A DNA stretch of 64,000 nucleotides from Bacteroidales bacterium (lineage in GTDB: Bacteria; Bacteroidota; Bacteroidia; Bacteroidales; UBA10428), in contig JAFGIP010000029.1 of assembly GCA_016929525.1 (NCBI GenBank), forward strand, positions 1-64,000, in the 5' to 3' direction. The notes beneath the pieces are model-generated. The model ran no database searches and had not been told where the DNA came from. It worked only from the letters and a program-made list of their open reading frames with translations. Positions 55,327 to 64,000 of this stretch are shown here, in pieces (the stretch's first letter is position 1; the number at the start of each line of letters is the position of its first letter). The translations under genes and the position numbers were made by a program.

Positions 55327-56493
55327 TCAGTGAAGCATTTGCACACCATTGCCAATTTCAGCGATATAAAAATCAGCTTTGAGACCAGTTTTGATTTCAT
55401 AGTTTTTCCCGACTTTTTGCTGAAACTCATCAACTTTGTCTTCTGCAACTATGGAAACTGTGCATCCTCCAAAACCGGCACCTGTCATGCGCGAGCCAAT
55501 TACACCTTCGCACTTTTGCGCCTCTTCTACCAGAGTATCCAGTTCGAGACAGGTGACTTCATAATCATATCGGAGTGATTCGTGCGATGCATACATTAAT
55601 TCTCCAAACTGACTTAAGTTATTACTGTTTAATGCTTTTATTGCTTTTAGTACGCGGTTGTTTTCAGTTATTACATGTCTTGCCCTGTTTCTGACCGTTT
55701 CGTCGCGGATAAGTTTCTGAAGTTCGGTGAATTGTCCGACGCTTATTTCGCTCAGGTTTTTAAATGAATTTTCTCCTTCATTGATAGCATCCAAAGCTGA
55801 CTGGCACTCACCTCTTCGTTCGTTGTACTTGGAATCGGTTAATTTTCGACCTTTATTGGTATTGGTGATCACAATTTTATATCCGTCAATTTTTACAGGT
55901 ACAAGTGAATATTCTAATGTATCGCAATTAAGGAAAATTGCTGTATTCGATTTTCCCATGGCAACAGCAAACTGGTCCATGATTCCGCAGTTCATACCCA
56001 CGAACTCATTTTCTGCTTTTTGACCTATAAGGGCCAGTTCAGTTCGGTTAATATTTAAAGCATACAAGTCATTAATGGCATAAGCAGTGACCAGCTCAAT
56101 AGAGGCAGAAGAAGATAAACCTGCTCCATTTGGGATGTTTCCGTGATAAAGTATATCCATTCCGGCAACCTCATATCCTTTTTTCTTTAGCTCGTTTATT
56201 ACACCCAGCGGATAATTTATCCATTCACCGTCATGCTTATGCTCTAATTCGGAAAGTTTTACGGAACTTGAATAATCAAAGTTTGTTGAAGCAAACCTGA
56301 TAACCTGGTCGGAATTCTTCCTCACTAACATATATGTTCCAAAACTAAGTGCACAGGGGAATACATAACCACCGTTGTAATCGGTGTGTTCTCCTATTAA
56401 ATTTACTCTTCCCGGGGCAAAATATGTAAGAGTGGTTTCTTCAGAAGAACCATGTTTTTCATTAAATATTTTCTGTAGCCTGTTTAATTCCAT
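55327..56493 (-). CDS. galK: Galactokinase
   Basis: 388 aa, GHMP kinase: FAPGRVNLIGEHTDYNGGYVF, the phosphate loop PNGAGLSSSASIELVTAYA, CGIMDQFAVAMG and MTGAGFGGCTVSIV. It phosphorylates galactose at C1. First gene of the gal run; a 19-bp inverted repeat sits just upstream. Confidence 0.97.
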   Translation of the reverse strand: MELNRLQKIFNEKHGSSEETTLTYFAPGRVNLIGEHTDYNGGYVFPCALSFGTYMLVRKNSDQVIRFASTNFDYSSSVKLSELEHKHDGEWINYPLGVINELKKKGYEVAGMDILYHGNIPNGAGLSSSASIELVTAYAINDLYALNINRTELALIGQKAENEFVGMNCGIMDQFAVAMGKSNTAIFLNCDTLEYSLVPVKIDGYKIVITNTNKGRKLTDSKYNERRGECQSALDAINEGENSFKNLSEISVGQFTELQKLIRDETVRNRARHVITENNRVLKAIKALNSNNLSQFGELMYASHESLRYDYEVTCLELDTLVEEAQKCEGVIGSRMTGAGFGGCTVSIVAEDKVDEFQQKVGKNYEIKTGLKADFYIAEIGNGVQMLH

Positions 56494-56506
56494 ATCCTTT
56501 TATTTT

Positions 56507-56525
56507 ATTAGTATAAAATACTTTT
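56507..56525. promoter_or_regulatory. Candidate operator upstream of galK
   Basis: ATTAGTATAAAATACTTTT, with arms AGTAT / ATACT, 14 bases before the galK start. It agrees at 14 of 19 positions with the palindrome upstream of the Nudix regulator (57249). Confidence 0.55.
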
Positions 56526-56536
56526 AATATTCATGA

Positions 56537-57223
56537 TTAAACTATCTTGATCTTTTTTCCCATATTGATCTTACTATCGGTTTTGAATTTATAGTAAAAG
56601 GCTCCTTTTTTGGAACCACTCGTATCTTTCCTGTTTGTTTTCTTCAGGGCATCAAGTGTAAGCATTTTTTTCCTGAAATTGCCGGGATCAAATTCCGTCT
56701 GAAAAATAGCATTATAAAGTGTACGCAGGTCTGAGATCGTAAAGTATTCAGGTAATAGTCTATCCCCGATAATTTCGTAGCTGGCCTTTTGACGGAGTTT
56801 TTCCAGAGCTTTACTAACCATCTGGTCATGATCGAAAATCAGTTTGGGTAACTCCGATATTCCCCACCAGTGGGCGCCATGCTCCCTAACAAGTTCTTTA
56901 TTGTGTTTTTTAATATCTACCAATGCATTGAAGGCAATACTTATTACCCTTCCACCCGGATCTCTTTCCGGCTCTGAAAAAACATGAACCTGCTCAAGAT
57001 AAATATCTTTTAATCCAGTTGTTTGCATTAAGACTCTTTCTGCTGCATCTTCTATTGTTTCGTCTGTATTCACCCAACCCCCCAGTAACGACCATTCTCC
57101 TTTGGCAGGTACAATGCCTCTGTGAAAAAGTAATAATTTCAGCTCCCCGTCTTCATACCCGAAAATAATACAATCTACAGCTACTAAGTGGCGTTCCTGA
57201 TTATTATATAATTCAGCTGACAT
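56537..57223 (-). CDS. Nudix-domain transcriptional regulator (NrtR/AraR-like)
   Basis: 228 aa from ATG 57223 (GTG 57241 would add six residues). A Nudix-type domain (about 12-145; AVDCIIFGYEDGELKLLLFHRG, GEWSLLGGWVN) is joined to a winged helix (about 150-228; YFTISDLRTLYNAIFQTEFDPGNFRKKML). The Nudix box is broken: in GWVNTDETIEDAAERVLMQT the REuxEE catalytic glutamates are lost, as in sugar-sensing regulators of this family in Bacteroides. Placed directly upstream of galK on the same strand, it very probably controls the gal genes. Confidence 0.9.
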   Translation of the reverse strand: MSAELYNNQERHLVAVDCIIFGYEDGELKLLLFHRGIVPAKGEWSLLGGWVNTDETIEDAAERVLMQTTGLKDIYLEQVHVFSEPERDPGGRVISIAFNALVDIKKHNKELVREHGAHWWGISELPKLIFDHDQMVSKALEKLRQKASYEIIGDRLLPEYFTISDLRTLYNAIFQTEFDPGNFRKKMLTLDALKKTNRKDTSGSKKGAFYYKFKTDSKINMGKKIKIV

Positions 57224-57248
57224 TAAAGAATAATTATACACAAATATT

Positions 57249-57267
57249 AAAAGTAAAATTTACTTTT
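57249..57267. promoter_or_regulatory. Candidate operator upstream of the Nudix regulator
   Basis: AAAAGTAAAATTTACTTTT: perfect 9-bp arms around one base, 26 bases from the regulator's start. It resembles the site before galK, suggesting autoregulation. Confidence 0.6.
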
Positions 57268-57437
57268 TAAAGAAATTAGCTATATATTTTTATATCGGTT
57301 ATATTAATTCGCTTCTAAAATAATTGTAGTTATTATCACCACAGTAACCTGATTCTTATCGGATTTCTTATATTTCTGTAATCCGTTCAATTCTGGATTT
57401 CATAAAATCATCTATTTTCGGTGAAAATTAAAGTTAG

Positions 57438-58322
57438 ATGAATGAGCGTAAAAATCTTTCAGGAATAAAAGTGTACATGGCACTTCTTGTTGGACTGTCA
57501 TTTATGTGTTTTGCTGCAATTTTTATAAAAGCGTCTCACGCTCCGGGAATTGTTACGGCATTTTACAGAATGGCTATTGCATCGGTAGTGCTGGTTATTC
57601 CATTTATGATCAGATTAAAAATATCGGGGGAAAGCTTAAACAAAAAAGGAATTTTATTAGCTGTTTTGGCTGGACTGTGCTTTGGCATTGATTTATCACT
57701 ATGGTCGACCGGAGTTGTTATGAGCAATGCAACTTTACCGACGCTTACAGCTAATTTAGCTCCTGTATGGGTGGGATTTGGATCGATAATTATTTTTAAG
57801 GAGAAACACAGGGTTGGTTTCTGGATTGGATTGATAATCGCTTTTACAGGAGTATGTCTTCTTATAAGCAATGATCTTGATCAGTCGAACAGAGTTCTGG
57901 CAGGTGTATTATTAGGAGTAGGTGCAGGGATATTTTACGGCATCTTCTATTTATTTTCTCAGTCGGGCAGGAAGTTGGTTAATACGCTTAGTTTTCTATT
58001 CTTTAGTACGCTTTCTTCAGCAATTTATTTATTGGTGATGATGCTTATTTTACAATACGACTTCATAGGATATGACAGGCAGACTTATCTTATATTTTTT
58101 GGCATTAGCTTGGGAGTGCAGGTTTGCGGGTGGATGTTGATCAACTATTCACAGGGCTATCTTCCGGCTTCAATTGTAGCACCTACGCTTCTTGGTCAAC
58201 CTGTTCTGACGGCAGTTCTGGCTGCATTACTGCTTCATGAAGCGCTTACTTTATGGCATATTTCTGGAGGTTTGGTAGTTGTTGCCGGCATTTATATTGT
58301 TCATTATAGTAGACGACGTTAG
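57438..58322 (+). CDS. EamA/DMT-family transporter
   Basis: 294 aa with ten membrane helices in two EamA halves (about 10-135 and 150-290). Typical segments: VTAFYRMAIASVVLVIPF, TLPTLTANLAPVWVGFGSIIIFKEK, APTLLGQPVLTAVLAALLLHEALT. Members export amino acids or metabolites; substrate unknown. Divergent from the Nudix gene. Confidence 0.92.
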   Translation: MNERKNLSGIKVYMALLVGLSFMCFAAIFIKASHAPGIVTAFYRMAIASVVLVIPFMIRLKISGESLNKKGILLAVLAGLCFGIDLSLWSTGVVMSNATLPTLTANLAPVWVGFGSIIIFKEKHRVGFWIGLIIAFTGVCLLISNDLDQSNRVLAGVLLGVGAGIFYGIFYLFSQSGRKLVNTLSFLFFSTLSSAIYLLVMMLILQYDFIGYDRQTYLIFFGISLGVQVCGWMLINYSQGYLPASIVAPTLLGQPVLTAVLAALLLHEALTLWHISGGLVVVAGIYIVHYSRRR

Positions 58323-58360
58323 TTGCGCATATTGATCCGGATTCTTCTTACAATTATAGG

Positions 58361-59560
58361 TTACAAAACAAACCCGATGTTCATTCCTACATAATCGGCT
58401 TTACCAAAATTCGCTTTTACATAAGCTCCTATAAATATGTTTTTAGCCGAATTCATCTTTGGATCGAAAAAATAATACTGAAATCCTATCCTTGTACTGG
58501 TTATTGATTCAAGAAAAGTAAATATGGTTTTCTCACTATCTGTTAACTCATGCCATTTGTTATAAAATGGGTTATATAAATCCAGACCACCCTGGACCAG
58601 AAATCCTACCTTATTTATCATCAGTTCATGTGCCAGCAGGAATGTAAGTACACCTGACTTGAGATGTTGATTCTCTGTGTAAATGCTGTCTTTAATAATT
58701 TTATTATAAAAATCATTGTAATATTTCACAGCGAAACCGCAGTGAATATTACTTACCGGTCCGAAACGTTTCGACACATATAAGCTGGAGGTATAGATAC
58801 CCCATTTAGATGTACCAACAGGACCATTGGTCCCTGCAAATTCATGTACGCCCATCCCCACTCTGAAATTAAATTTCAAAGGTCCTCTTCTTTCGTAAAT
58901 ATTATTTCGTTCAGCAATTTTATAATCACCATTCGGTCTGTACTTTATTCCAAGATGAACAGCAGGGAAATTGAGTCCGTAATTAGGTACCTTGTAATGA
59001 CCGTTTGAACAGTGAAAAGCTGTTAATCCCATTAACATGTCGAAATGCTTATTCAGATAACGATGAATATAAAATGAAGCCATCGACATGTTGGCAACTG
59101 CTGAACCAACAAGCCTGTTTTCGGTATTGGTTTCTTCGTCGAAAGGTCTGGTAAAATATGCCAGTCCCATGCCCAGTGTTACCTTAACATTAAAAGGTTT
59201 ATAACTTGACGGGCTAAATGTGATGTTTGGTATGATGGCAAAGTTTTGTCCCAGAACATTGTCATTGCCAAAATCGCTGTAAAGGAAGGAAGCTCCTACT
59301 TCAGGAAAATTATACAGATGATGCCATTGTTTGCTGCCATTTGTAACAATACCAAAATGGAATTCATGAATAAAAGAAGCTGTGCGGTCGGGCATATTGC
59401 CATAATTTTTGACTATTTTCCCAAAGTGCGAAGTCAGCGATAACTGCCAGTTTCTTTTTTCATTAAATGTGAATAAGGAATCCGCATCGCGTGCAAAGAT
59501 CTCACATGCATTGAAAGTGCAGGACCACATGAAAATCAATAGCGCAATCGACTTATTCAT
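58361..59560 (-). CDS. PagL-like lipid A 3-O-deacylase
   Basis: 399 aa from ATG 59560 (TTG 59578 adds six residues). After a signal peptide the protein is a barrel; the PagL active-site region reads AFHCSNGHYKVPNYGLNFP, with the His-Ser pair as in acyloxyacyl hydrolases. It would remove an acyl chain from lipid A in the outer membrane. At about twice the size of Pseudomonas PagL, it belongs to the longer acyloxyacyl-hydrolase family common in Bacteroidota. The end of the chain (MNIGFVL) is a closing beta strand. Confidence 0.85.
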   Translation of the reverse strand: MNKSIALLIFMWSCTFNACEIFARDADSLFTFNEKRNWQLSLTSHFGKIVKNYGNMPDRTASFIHEFHFGIVTNGSKQWHHLYNFPEVGASFLYSDFGNDNVLGQNFAIIPNITFSPSSYKPFNVKVTLGMGLAYFTRPFDEETNTENRLVGSAVANMSMASFYIHRYLNKHFDMLMGLTAFHCSNGHYKVPNYGLNFPAVHLGIKYRPNGDYKIAERNNIYERRGPLKFNFRVGMGVHEFAGTNGPVGTSKWGIYTSSLYVSKRFGPVSNIHCGFAVKYYNDFYNKIIKDSIYTENQHLKSGVLTFLLAHELMINKVGFLVQGGLDLYNPFYNKWHELTDSEKTIFTFLESITSTRIGFQYYFFDPKMNSAKNIFIGAYVKANFGKADYVGMNIGFVL

Positions 59561-59660
59561 GCAGTCAAAAATAATCAAATAGGAAAAATCTGAAACAGTA
59601 TGAAGTTTAAAGAATTCAATAAGATATTGACAAGAAAATCTTTGAAGTTTAAGTTATGAA

Positions 59661-59716
59661 GAGGCTGTATCAAAAGATATTAATTGTGGCGTAGAAAACA
59701 CTTTTGATACAGCCTC
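59661..59716. repeat. Perfect 16-bp inverted repeat
   Basis: GAGGCTGTATCAAAAG (59661-59676) and CTTTTGATACAGCCTC (59701-59716) with a 24-base loop. It lies between two minus-strand genes and may act as a factor-independent stop, but it has no U-run; long GAGGCTGT...ACAGCCTC hairpins recur in genomes of this phylum, often at ends of mobile units. Confidence 0.75.
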
Positions 59717-59757
59717 AGCAGAATATCATTTACTTATATTACTCACTTTAATAAATG

Positions 59758-60312
59758 TTATTTGATTGGAAAATAAATAACTGTCTCATTTTTCTCAGGA
59801 TCATCAATTTCTTCCGGGTCGGTAAGATATACCTCCCAGCTGACACCCGTTGTTTCAAGTTTATTCTCTTTGATATACTTTTGAATTTTAGAATAAACTA
59901 TAGCCATGTTGTCATACGAACCGGTATACTTAGCAGAAACTACTTTCATGGCAGGGTACTCCTTATAACCAATTTCGTCGGCAGGCGTAATTGTGTCAGA
60001 TATTGGAACCAGGGCTTCAAACAAAGTATTTCCATTCGGATCGAATGAATAGTAGACAGCCATGGGATATCCTGCAGGTTCAATTTTATTCTGACCAAGA
60101 TAACCATAGAGTTTCCCATACATTTCACCCATTTTTCCCCCGATCGACTGAATTGGTACATCGGCTTTCAGATATAAGGCCTTTGTTGCCTTTACATTAA
60201 TAATTTCAATATCCGTCATAATAACCTCCTGAGCATTTAACAGATTAAACAAAGAGATTGTACTTAAACAAATGCCGGGAAGTAAATTTTTAAACAGAGA
60301 TTTGGTTTTCAT
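59758..60312 (-). CDS. Secreted GyrI-like ligand-binding protein
   Basis: 184 aa. Signal peptide (about 1-27, ending NLLNAQ), then a GyrI-like/AraC effector-binding domain (about 30-184; KADVPIQSIGGKMGEMYGKLYGYL, PAMKVVSAKYTGSYDNMAIVYSKIQKYI, WEVYLTDPEE). These domains bind small molecules and are mostly cytoplasmic; export is unusual. Function unknown. Confidence 0.85.
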   Translation of the reverse strand: MKTKSLFKNLLPGICLSTISLFNLLNAQEVIMTDIEIINVKATKALYLKADVPIQSIGGKMGEMYGKLYGYLGQNKIEPAGYPMAVYYSFDPNGNTLFEALVPISDTITPADEIGYKEYPAMKVVSAKYTGSYDNMAIVYSKIQKYIKENKLETTGVSWEVYLTDPEEIDDPEKNETVIYFPIK

Positions 60313-60438
60313 TTTGAATTGAATTAATAGTTAAACTTAATTTTCTTTTATGATCAAAGTTATAGGGTTGTTATGACAACCCTATGTCAGTATGGTCAAA
60401 GAAAATCCAACTATCAGAATAAATATCCTGCCGTTTTG

Positions 60439-60972
60439 TTATTTAGGTCTGAAAACAGAGATGTTATCTGTGTTACATTCAAGGTAGGGGCCGCCAATCA
60501 GATCGATACAATACGGAATTGCAGGAAATACAGCCTGCATGCATTCCCTTATCGATTTAGGTTTACCGGGCAAATTGACAATAAGCGATTGATTGCGTAT
60601 ACCGGCTGTTTGCCTGCTCAGTATGGCTGTCGGTACATATTTAAGGCTTTCATAACGCATGAGCTCACCAAAACCGGGAAGCATTCTTCCGCAAACAACT
60701 TCAGTAGCTTCAGGGGTTATATCACGTGCTGCGGGACCCGTACCGCCTGTAGTAAATACTAGGCAGCAATCTTCTTTATCGGTCATCTGCATTAATTTAA
60801 ACTTGATATCTTCATAACTATCTGGAATAATTGCAGTAACGGCATTCCATTTACTTGTCAGGTATTCGTCAAGGACTTTAAGAATCTCCTTACCGGAGAT
60901 ATCTTCATAAATTCCCTGGCTGGCACGGTCAGAGACTGTCAGTATACCGATGTTAATTATTTTATTATTCAT
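60439..60972 (-). CDS. mog: Molybdopterin adenylyltransferase (Mog type)
   Basis: 177 aa, MoaB/Mog fold: IGILTVSDRASQGIYEDISG, FTTGGTGPAARDITPEAT and LIVNLPGKPKSIRECM. It activates molybdopterin by adenylation before metal insertion. No other molybdenum cofactor genes are in the window. Confidence 0.93.
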   Translation of the reverse strand: MNNKIINIGILTVSDRASQGIYEDISGKEILKVLDEYLTSKWNAVTAIIPDSYEDIKFKLMQMTDKEDCCLVFTTGGTGPAARDITPEATEVVCGRMLPGFGELMRYESLKYVPTAILSRQTAGIRNQSLIVNLPGKPKSIRECMQAVFPAIPYCIDLIGGPYLECNTDNISVFRPK

Positions 60973-61072
60973 GCATTAAAAATCTCTTTTATAAAGATTG
61001 TTTTTTGTAATTTAAGGTGATATATATCAACATTCTTTGCATTTCAATATAAGAATTGTTTTTATAACTTAA

Positions 61073-61423
61073 ATGTCGCTGAAATTAAATGACTTTAAAT
61101 TATCTGAAGACACTATTTTATTGGTAATGGTAAAGAAAAAGAAATTATCCATAAAGTTAAAAAAGGCATTGAAAATTGATCAGGTTTCAGAATTAAAACA
61201 GAAATTCGATGAAGGGATTTCAAATGCGGATTCCATAAGTATTGTTTCTGATACTATTGAATCTATCGACCTGGCCGGAATTCAGTTAATTCAATATTTT
61301 ATTAAACAGTCGGAATTATCAGGTAAGGAAATCGTATTTGATTTGAAAATGAATGAAGAGCAGGTTTCTGTGCTTAAAAAATGCGGATTTGATCAATTAG
61401 CAGCTAAATCTCACATAAAATGA
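61073..61423 (+). CDS. STAS-domain protein
   Basis: 116 aa with a STAS fold from about residue 20 (KALKIDQVSELKQKFDEG ... SIDLAGIQLIQYFIKQSEL). The usual phospho-acceptor Ser of anti-sigma antagonists is Asp/Leu here (IDLAGIQ), so it probably does not work by Ser phosphorylation. Its stop overlaps the receiver gene by four bases, and the CheA-like kinase follows: one signalling unit. Confidence 0.88.
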   Translation: MSLKLNDFKLSEDTILLVMVKKKKLSIKLKKALKIDQVSELKQKFDEGISNADSISIVSDTIESIDLAGIQLIQYFIKQSELSGKEIVFDLKMNEEQVSVLKKCGFDQLAAKSHIK

Positions 61424-61785
61424 AATTAAAAAAGATTGTAATTGTAGATGATTTTACAGGGGTACGAAGTATTATCAGAGAATCACTCCAAAAAAGAGGT
61501 TATCAGGTTCTGGAGGCATCGAATGGTGAAGAAGCACTTAAGTATTTCGATGGAACTCAGGTTGATTTATTGATTACGGACTATGACATGCCTGATATGA
61601 ATGGAGCAGGATTAGTTAAAAAAATAAGAGAGATGACGCGGTATACTTATACACCGGTGATAATGCTTAGCGGGATCAGAAAGGAAAGGGTAGAAGAACA
61701 TATTGCTGATCTTAACATTGCATGCTATCTGCAAAAACCATTTGAAATAAAACAATTCTATTCAATAATTGAACGTCTGACTTAA
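61420..61785 (+). CDS. Single-domain response regulator (CheY-like)
   Basis: 121 aa receiver domain: acidic pocket VIVDDFTG, phospho-acceptor Asp54 (LITDYDMPDMNG), MLSG with the conserved Ser, and Lys in YLQKPFE. No output domain. Probable partner of the downstream CheA-like kinase. Confidence 0.95.
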   Translation: MKLKKIVIVDDFTGVRSIIRESLQKRGYQVLEASNGEEALKYFDGTQVDLLITDYDMPDMNGAGLVKKIREMTRYTYTPVIMLSGIRKERVEEHIADLNIACYLQKPFEIKQFYSIIERLT

Positions 61786-61887
61786 TAGCTGGAATAATCT
61801 TTTATAAGTAAGGTTATTCAATTGCAGTTAACAGGAAGGTATAAGATTTTTTATAAGGAATTATTTTAAAGAAATACGTTGGTTAAA

Positions 61888-64000
61888 ATGACAGATTCGG
61901 GAAAGTACCTTGCTGAAGCCCAGTCAATAATGCTGAATCTGAAAAAATCAGTTCATGAATTTGAAAAAAATCCAGATCAGAAGGGAAACATAGTTGCTAT
62001 TCATGAAGCTCTTAGTCAGTTAGGCGATTTGGCCATAATATATGGAATGAATTCTGTTGAAAAACTTACCTCAAAATTCGGAAGTTTATTGTTGATTGTC
62101 AGTAATAGTGAAATTGAAGCAAACGATGAGTTGATCGATATTTCAGCAGAGATTGAAAATCTGATCCCAAAGATTGCAGCAGATCCGTTATTAAAAGAAC
62201 CAAAACTGAGGTTGAAATATGATCATGCTGTTGTAAATATTGAAAGCTTAATGGTGTCAGGAGGAAGAGAATCTGACGAAGATGCCGAAGCAGAAAATAA
62301 ATGTTTTCAGGATATTTTTTCAGAAGAAGCATTTGACGTGATAAATCAGCTGGAAGAAAAAATGTTACAGCTTGAAAGCGATCCTAAGGATGAGCAAATG
62401 ATTGACGATATTTTTAGAATAATGCATACGCTTAAGGGCAATAGTAATATGTTTGGTTATGAACATCTTGGCGAAATAACACATCAACTTGAGAATGTAT
62501 ACGATAATATCAGATCAAAAAAAGAAAAACTCACAAGATCGGTTCTTGAGATTACATTGTTGTGTATTGATCATTTCAGGAACCTGATAGACGACATGCA
62601 GCTTAACGATCCGGGAAACAGAACACAGCAGGAAACAATACTGGATAATATATCTGCAATTCTGGGTGGTGATTCTTCTGCCAGTAAAAAGACCAAAAAA
62701 GACGATATAAAATCTGAAGAATATGTAAATGAAACGGAAAAACTGAAAACCTACTATATATTCTTCAAACCGTCAAAGGATGTTTTCAACGATGGTACAA
62801 GTCCTCTTTATATTGTTTACGATCTTCACGATCTTGGCGATTGCAGACCATTCACGGTATTTGGCCAGGAGTTGGATAAGAAGACATTCAGTCCGGATCA
62901 GTGTGTTTGTACCTGGCATATTTTGGTTTGCACAAAAAGCAGTAAGACGGAATTAGAAGAGCATTTTATGTTTCTGGCCGACGAAAGTAAACCGAAAATA
63001 AAGGTACTTGATAATTCAGATCTTATAAAAAATGAGGAGTTCTTTAAATATTTCCGGAGTTTAGCTACAGCAGGTAATTTTCTCGATGATATAGAAGTGA
63101 AAAAGTATATCAGAAATAAAAAGCAAGACAATAGAAATGGCAACAGTAAATCTATGACCACAGTTGGTAAGGAAGCTATTTCCAGTGTCAGGGTGGCATC
63201 GCAAAAAATTGATTCGATGATGAACCTGATAAGCGAGCTGTTAACAAAACAGGCAGAGCTTGCTTTGCTGTCGGATGAATTTGAAAACCAGAAACTAACA
63301 GAAGTAGCAGAAAGCATTGAAAACATATCCCGCGACCTGCGTGATTTGGTTTTCAGTATATCTCTGATACCTTTGGATAAATCGGTGCTTCGTTTTCAGA
63401 GGCTTGTCAGAGATGTGTCGAACAGGTTTAATAAGAAAGTCGATTTTATTGTAGAAGGGAAAGAAACCGAGTTGGATAAAACCATCATTGAAAAGATCAT
63501 TGATCCTATCATGCATATATTGCGTAACAGCATTGATCACGGAATTGAAAGTCCGGAAGAAAGGAAGAAGAAAGGAAAACCCGAGACCGGAACCATTGTG
63601 CTGAAAGCATACCCTTCAGGAGCGTATGTAGTTATTGAAATTTCAGATGATGGATCGGGCATCAATCTTAACAAGGTTAAATCAACGGCACTTGAACGCG
63701 GGATGATCGATGATAAAGAATCGGTAAGTCGCGAAGACCTGTTACATATGATCGTATCTCCCGGTTTTTCAACGGCAGAAAATATCTCAGAAGTTTCGGG
63801 CCGGGGAGTGGGAATGGACGTTGTAAATCATAAGATCTCTGAAATACGCGGGGAACTTGAAATTAAAACTAAGGAAGGCAAGGGTACTACAGTTACCATT
63901 AAATTACCGCTAACCATCTCAATTATTGATTCATTGCTGGTAACAATTTTAAAAGATCATTATATCATACCGTTGTCGGTTGTTGAAAAGTGCGATAAAA
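61888..64000 (+). CDS. CheA-like histidine kinase (3' end outside the window)
   Basis: Starts at ATG 61888 and stays open for over 700 codons to the window edge. Domains: a degenerate Hpt-like bundle (about 1-115; His in IHEALSQ, Lys-Gly lost), a true Hpt with His180 (IMHTLKGNSNMFGY), a middle P2-like domain (about 285-380), dimerisation helices (about 425-500; VASQKIDSMMNLISELLTKQAEL), and the HATPase domain with N-box N547 (HILRNSIDHGIES), DDGSGIN and SGRGVGMDVV. A CheW-like domain begins at the end (LLVTILKDHYIIPLSVVEKC). Linked STAS and CheY genes, but no receptor genes in view. Confidence 0.93.
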   Translation, partial: MTDSGKYLAEAQSIMLNLKKSVHEFEKNPDQKGNIVAIHEALSQLGDLAIIYGMNSVEKLTSKFGSLLLIVSNSEIEANDELIDISAEIENLIPKIAADPLLKEPKLRLKYDHAVVNIESLMVSGGRESDEDAEAENKCFQDIFSEEAFDVINQLEEKMLQLESDPKDEQMIDDIFRIMHTLKGNSNMFGYEHLGEITHQLENVYDNIRSKKEKLTRSVLEITLLCIDHFRNLIDDMQLNDPGNRTQQETILDNISAILGGDSSASKKTKKDDIKSEEYVNETEKLKTYYIFFKPSKDVFNDGTSPLYIVYDLHDLGDCRPFTVFGQELDKKTFSPDQCVCTWHILVCTKSSKTELEEHFMFLADESKPKIKVLDNSDLIKNEEFFKYFRSLATAGNFLDDIEVKKYIRNKKQDNRNGNSKSMTTVGKEAISSVRVASQKIDSMMNLISELLTKQAELALLSDEFENQKLTEVAESIENISRDLRDLVFSISLIPLDKSVLRFQRLVRDVSNRFNKKVDFIVEGKETELDKTIIEKIIDPIMHILRNSIDHGIESPEERKKKGKPETGTIVLKAYPSGAYVVIEISDDGSGINLNKVKSTALERGMIDDKESVSREDLLHMIVSPGFSTAENISEVSGRGVGMDVVNHKISEIRGELEIKTKEGKGTTVTIKLPLTISIIDSLLVTILKDHYIIPLSVVEKCDK

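Noticed and set aside
59661-59716. Insertion sequence end
   Set aside because: Only one inverted pair with a 24-base loop is present, with no transposase and no target duplication; kept as an inverted repeat only.
60373-60762. Plus-strand frame of 129 codons opposite mog
   Set aside because: Antisense shadow of a well-conserved gene, with no start signal or homology.

Overview
The window reads as chromosomal DNA of a member of the Bacteroidota, probably in the Bacteroidales/Marinilabiliales range. The evidence is five intact secreted proteins (and a fragment of a sixth) with C-terminal type IX secretion (Por) sorting domains, a SusC-like TonB receptor with a carboxypeptidase-regulatory domain, several promoters of the Bacteroidota form TTTG-N19-21-TAnnTTTG, few Shine-Dalgarno sequences, and RibBA, YjgP/YjgQ-START and AsnC/AsnB gene pairs typical of that phylum. 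The species cannot be named from sequence alone.

Layout. 1-1.1 kb: two small unrecognised genes. 1.2-3.8 kb: a TPP riboswitch in front of a TonB-dependent receptor (predicted thiamine uptake). 3.9-7.9 kb (minus): MORN-repeat protein, secreted S8 protease, XseA, XseB. 8-12.4 kb (minus): three secreted proteins, two of them close paralogues, separated by repeat-rich noncoding DNA. 12.7-15.7 kb: a propeller/Y_Y_Y sensor fused to a HTH domain. 15.8-28.2 kb: housekeeping genes (dnaK, panB, an RluA-type synthase, a LysM glucosaminidase, fmt, ribBA, two glycosyltransferases, a YjgP/YjgQ permease, a START-like protein). 28.4-31.1 kb: an accessory patch with tRNA-Met, a HipBST toxin-antitoxin module, tRNA fragments and a broken GIY-YIG gene. 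31.4-37 kb: an asparagine/ammonium cluster (asnC, asnB, asnA, amt, glnK). 37-45.6 kb: redox/envelope proteins, a broken MscS relative, an M64 peptidase, two peptidyl-prolyl isomerases and a TPR/SPOR protein. 45.8-47.6 kb: clpS, nfeD, floA. 47.6-48.4 kb: tRNA-Ser with duplicated and interrupted fragments and a relic of a secreted-protein gene. 48.8-57.2 kb: a glycosidase and galactose genes (galM, galM-like, galT, galK) with a Nudix-type regulator. 57.4-61 kb: DMT exporter, PagL-like deacylase, a secreted GyrI-like protein, mog. 61-64 kb: STAS, CheY-like and CheA-like proteins, the last running off the window.

How genes work together. The nitrogen cluster pairs ammonium uptake (Amt) and its PII protein with both ammonia- and glutamine-dependent asparagine synthesis; asnB has a promoter lying in a near-perfect 30-bp palindrome beside a divergent Lrp/AsnC gene. 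The galactose genes form the Leloir entry (mutarotase, kinase, uridylyltransferase), and similar 19-bp inverted repeats precede galK and the Nudix regulator gene. The hip genes have the three-gene HipB-HipS-HipT form, with two copies of an 18-bp operator upstream.

The most unusual signal is structural. Both tRNA loci contain extra, incomplete tRNA copies, each interrupted in the D-loop or T-loop by short palindromic DNA. Two of the insertions share a signature: TCCCGA, hairpin, TCGAGGATKC, hairpin. I know of no named element with this behaviour, and it is the best candidate here for something undescribed.
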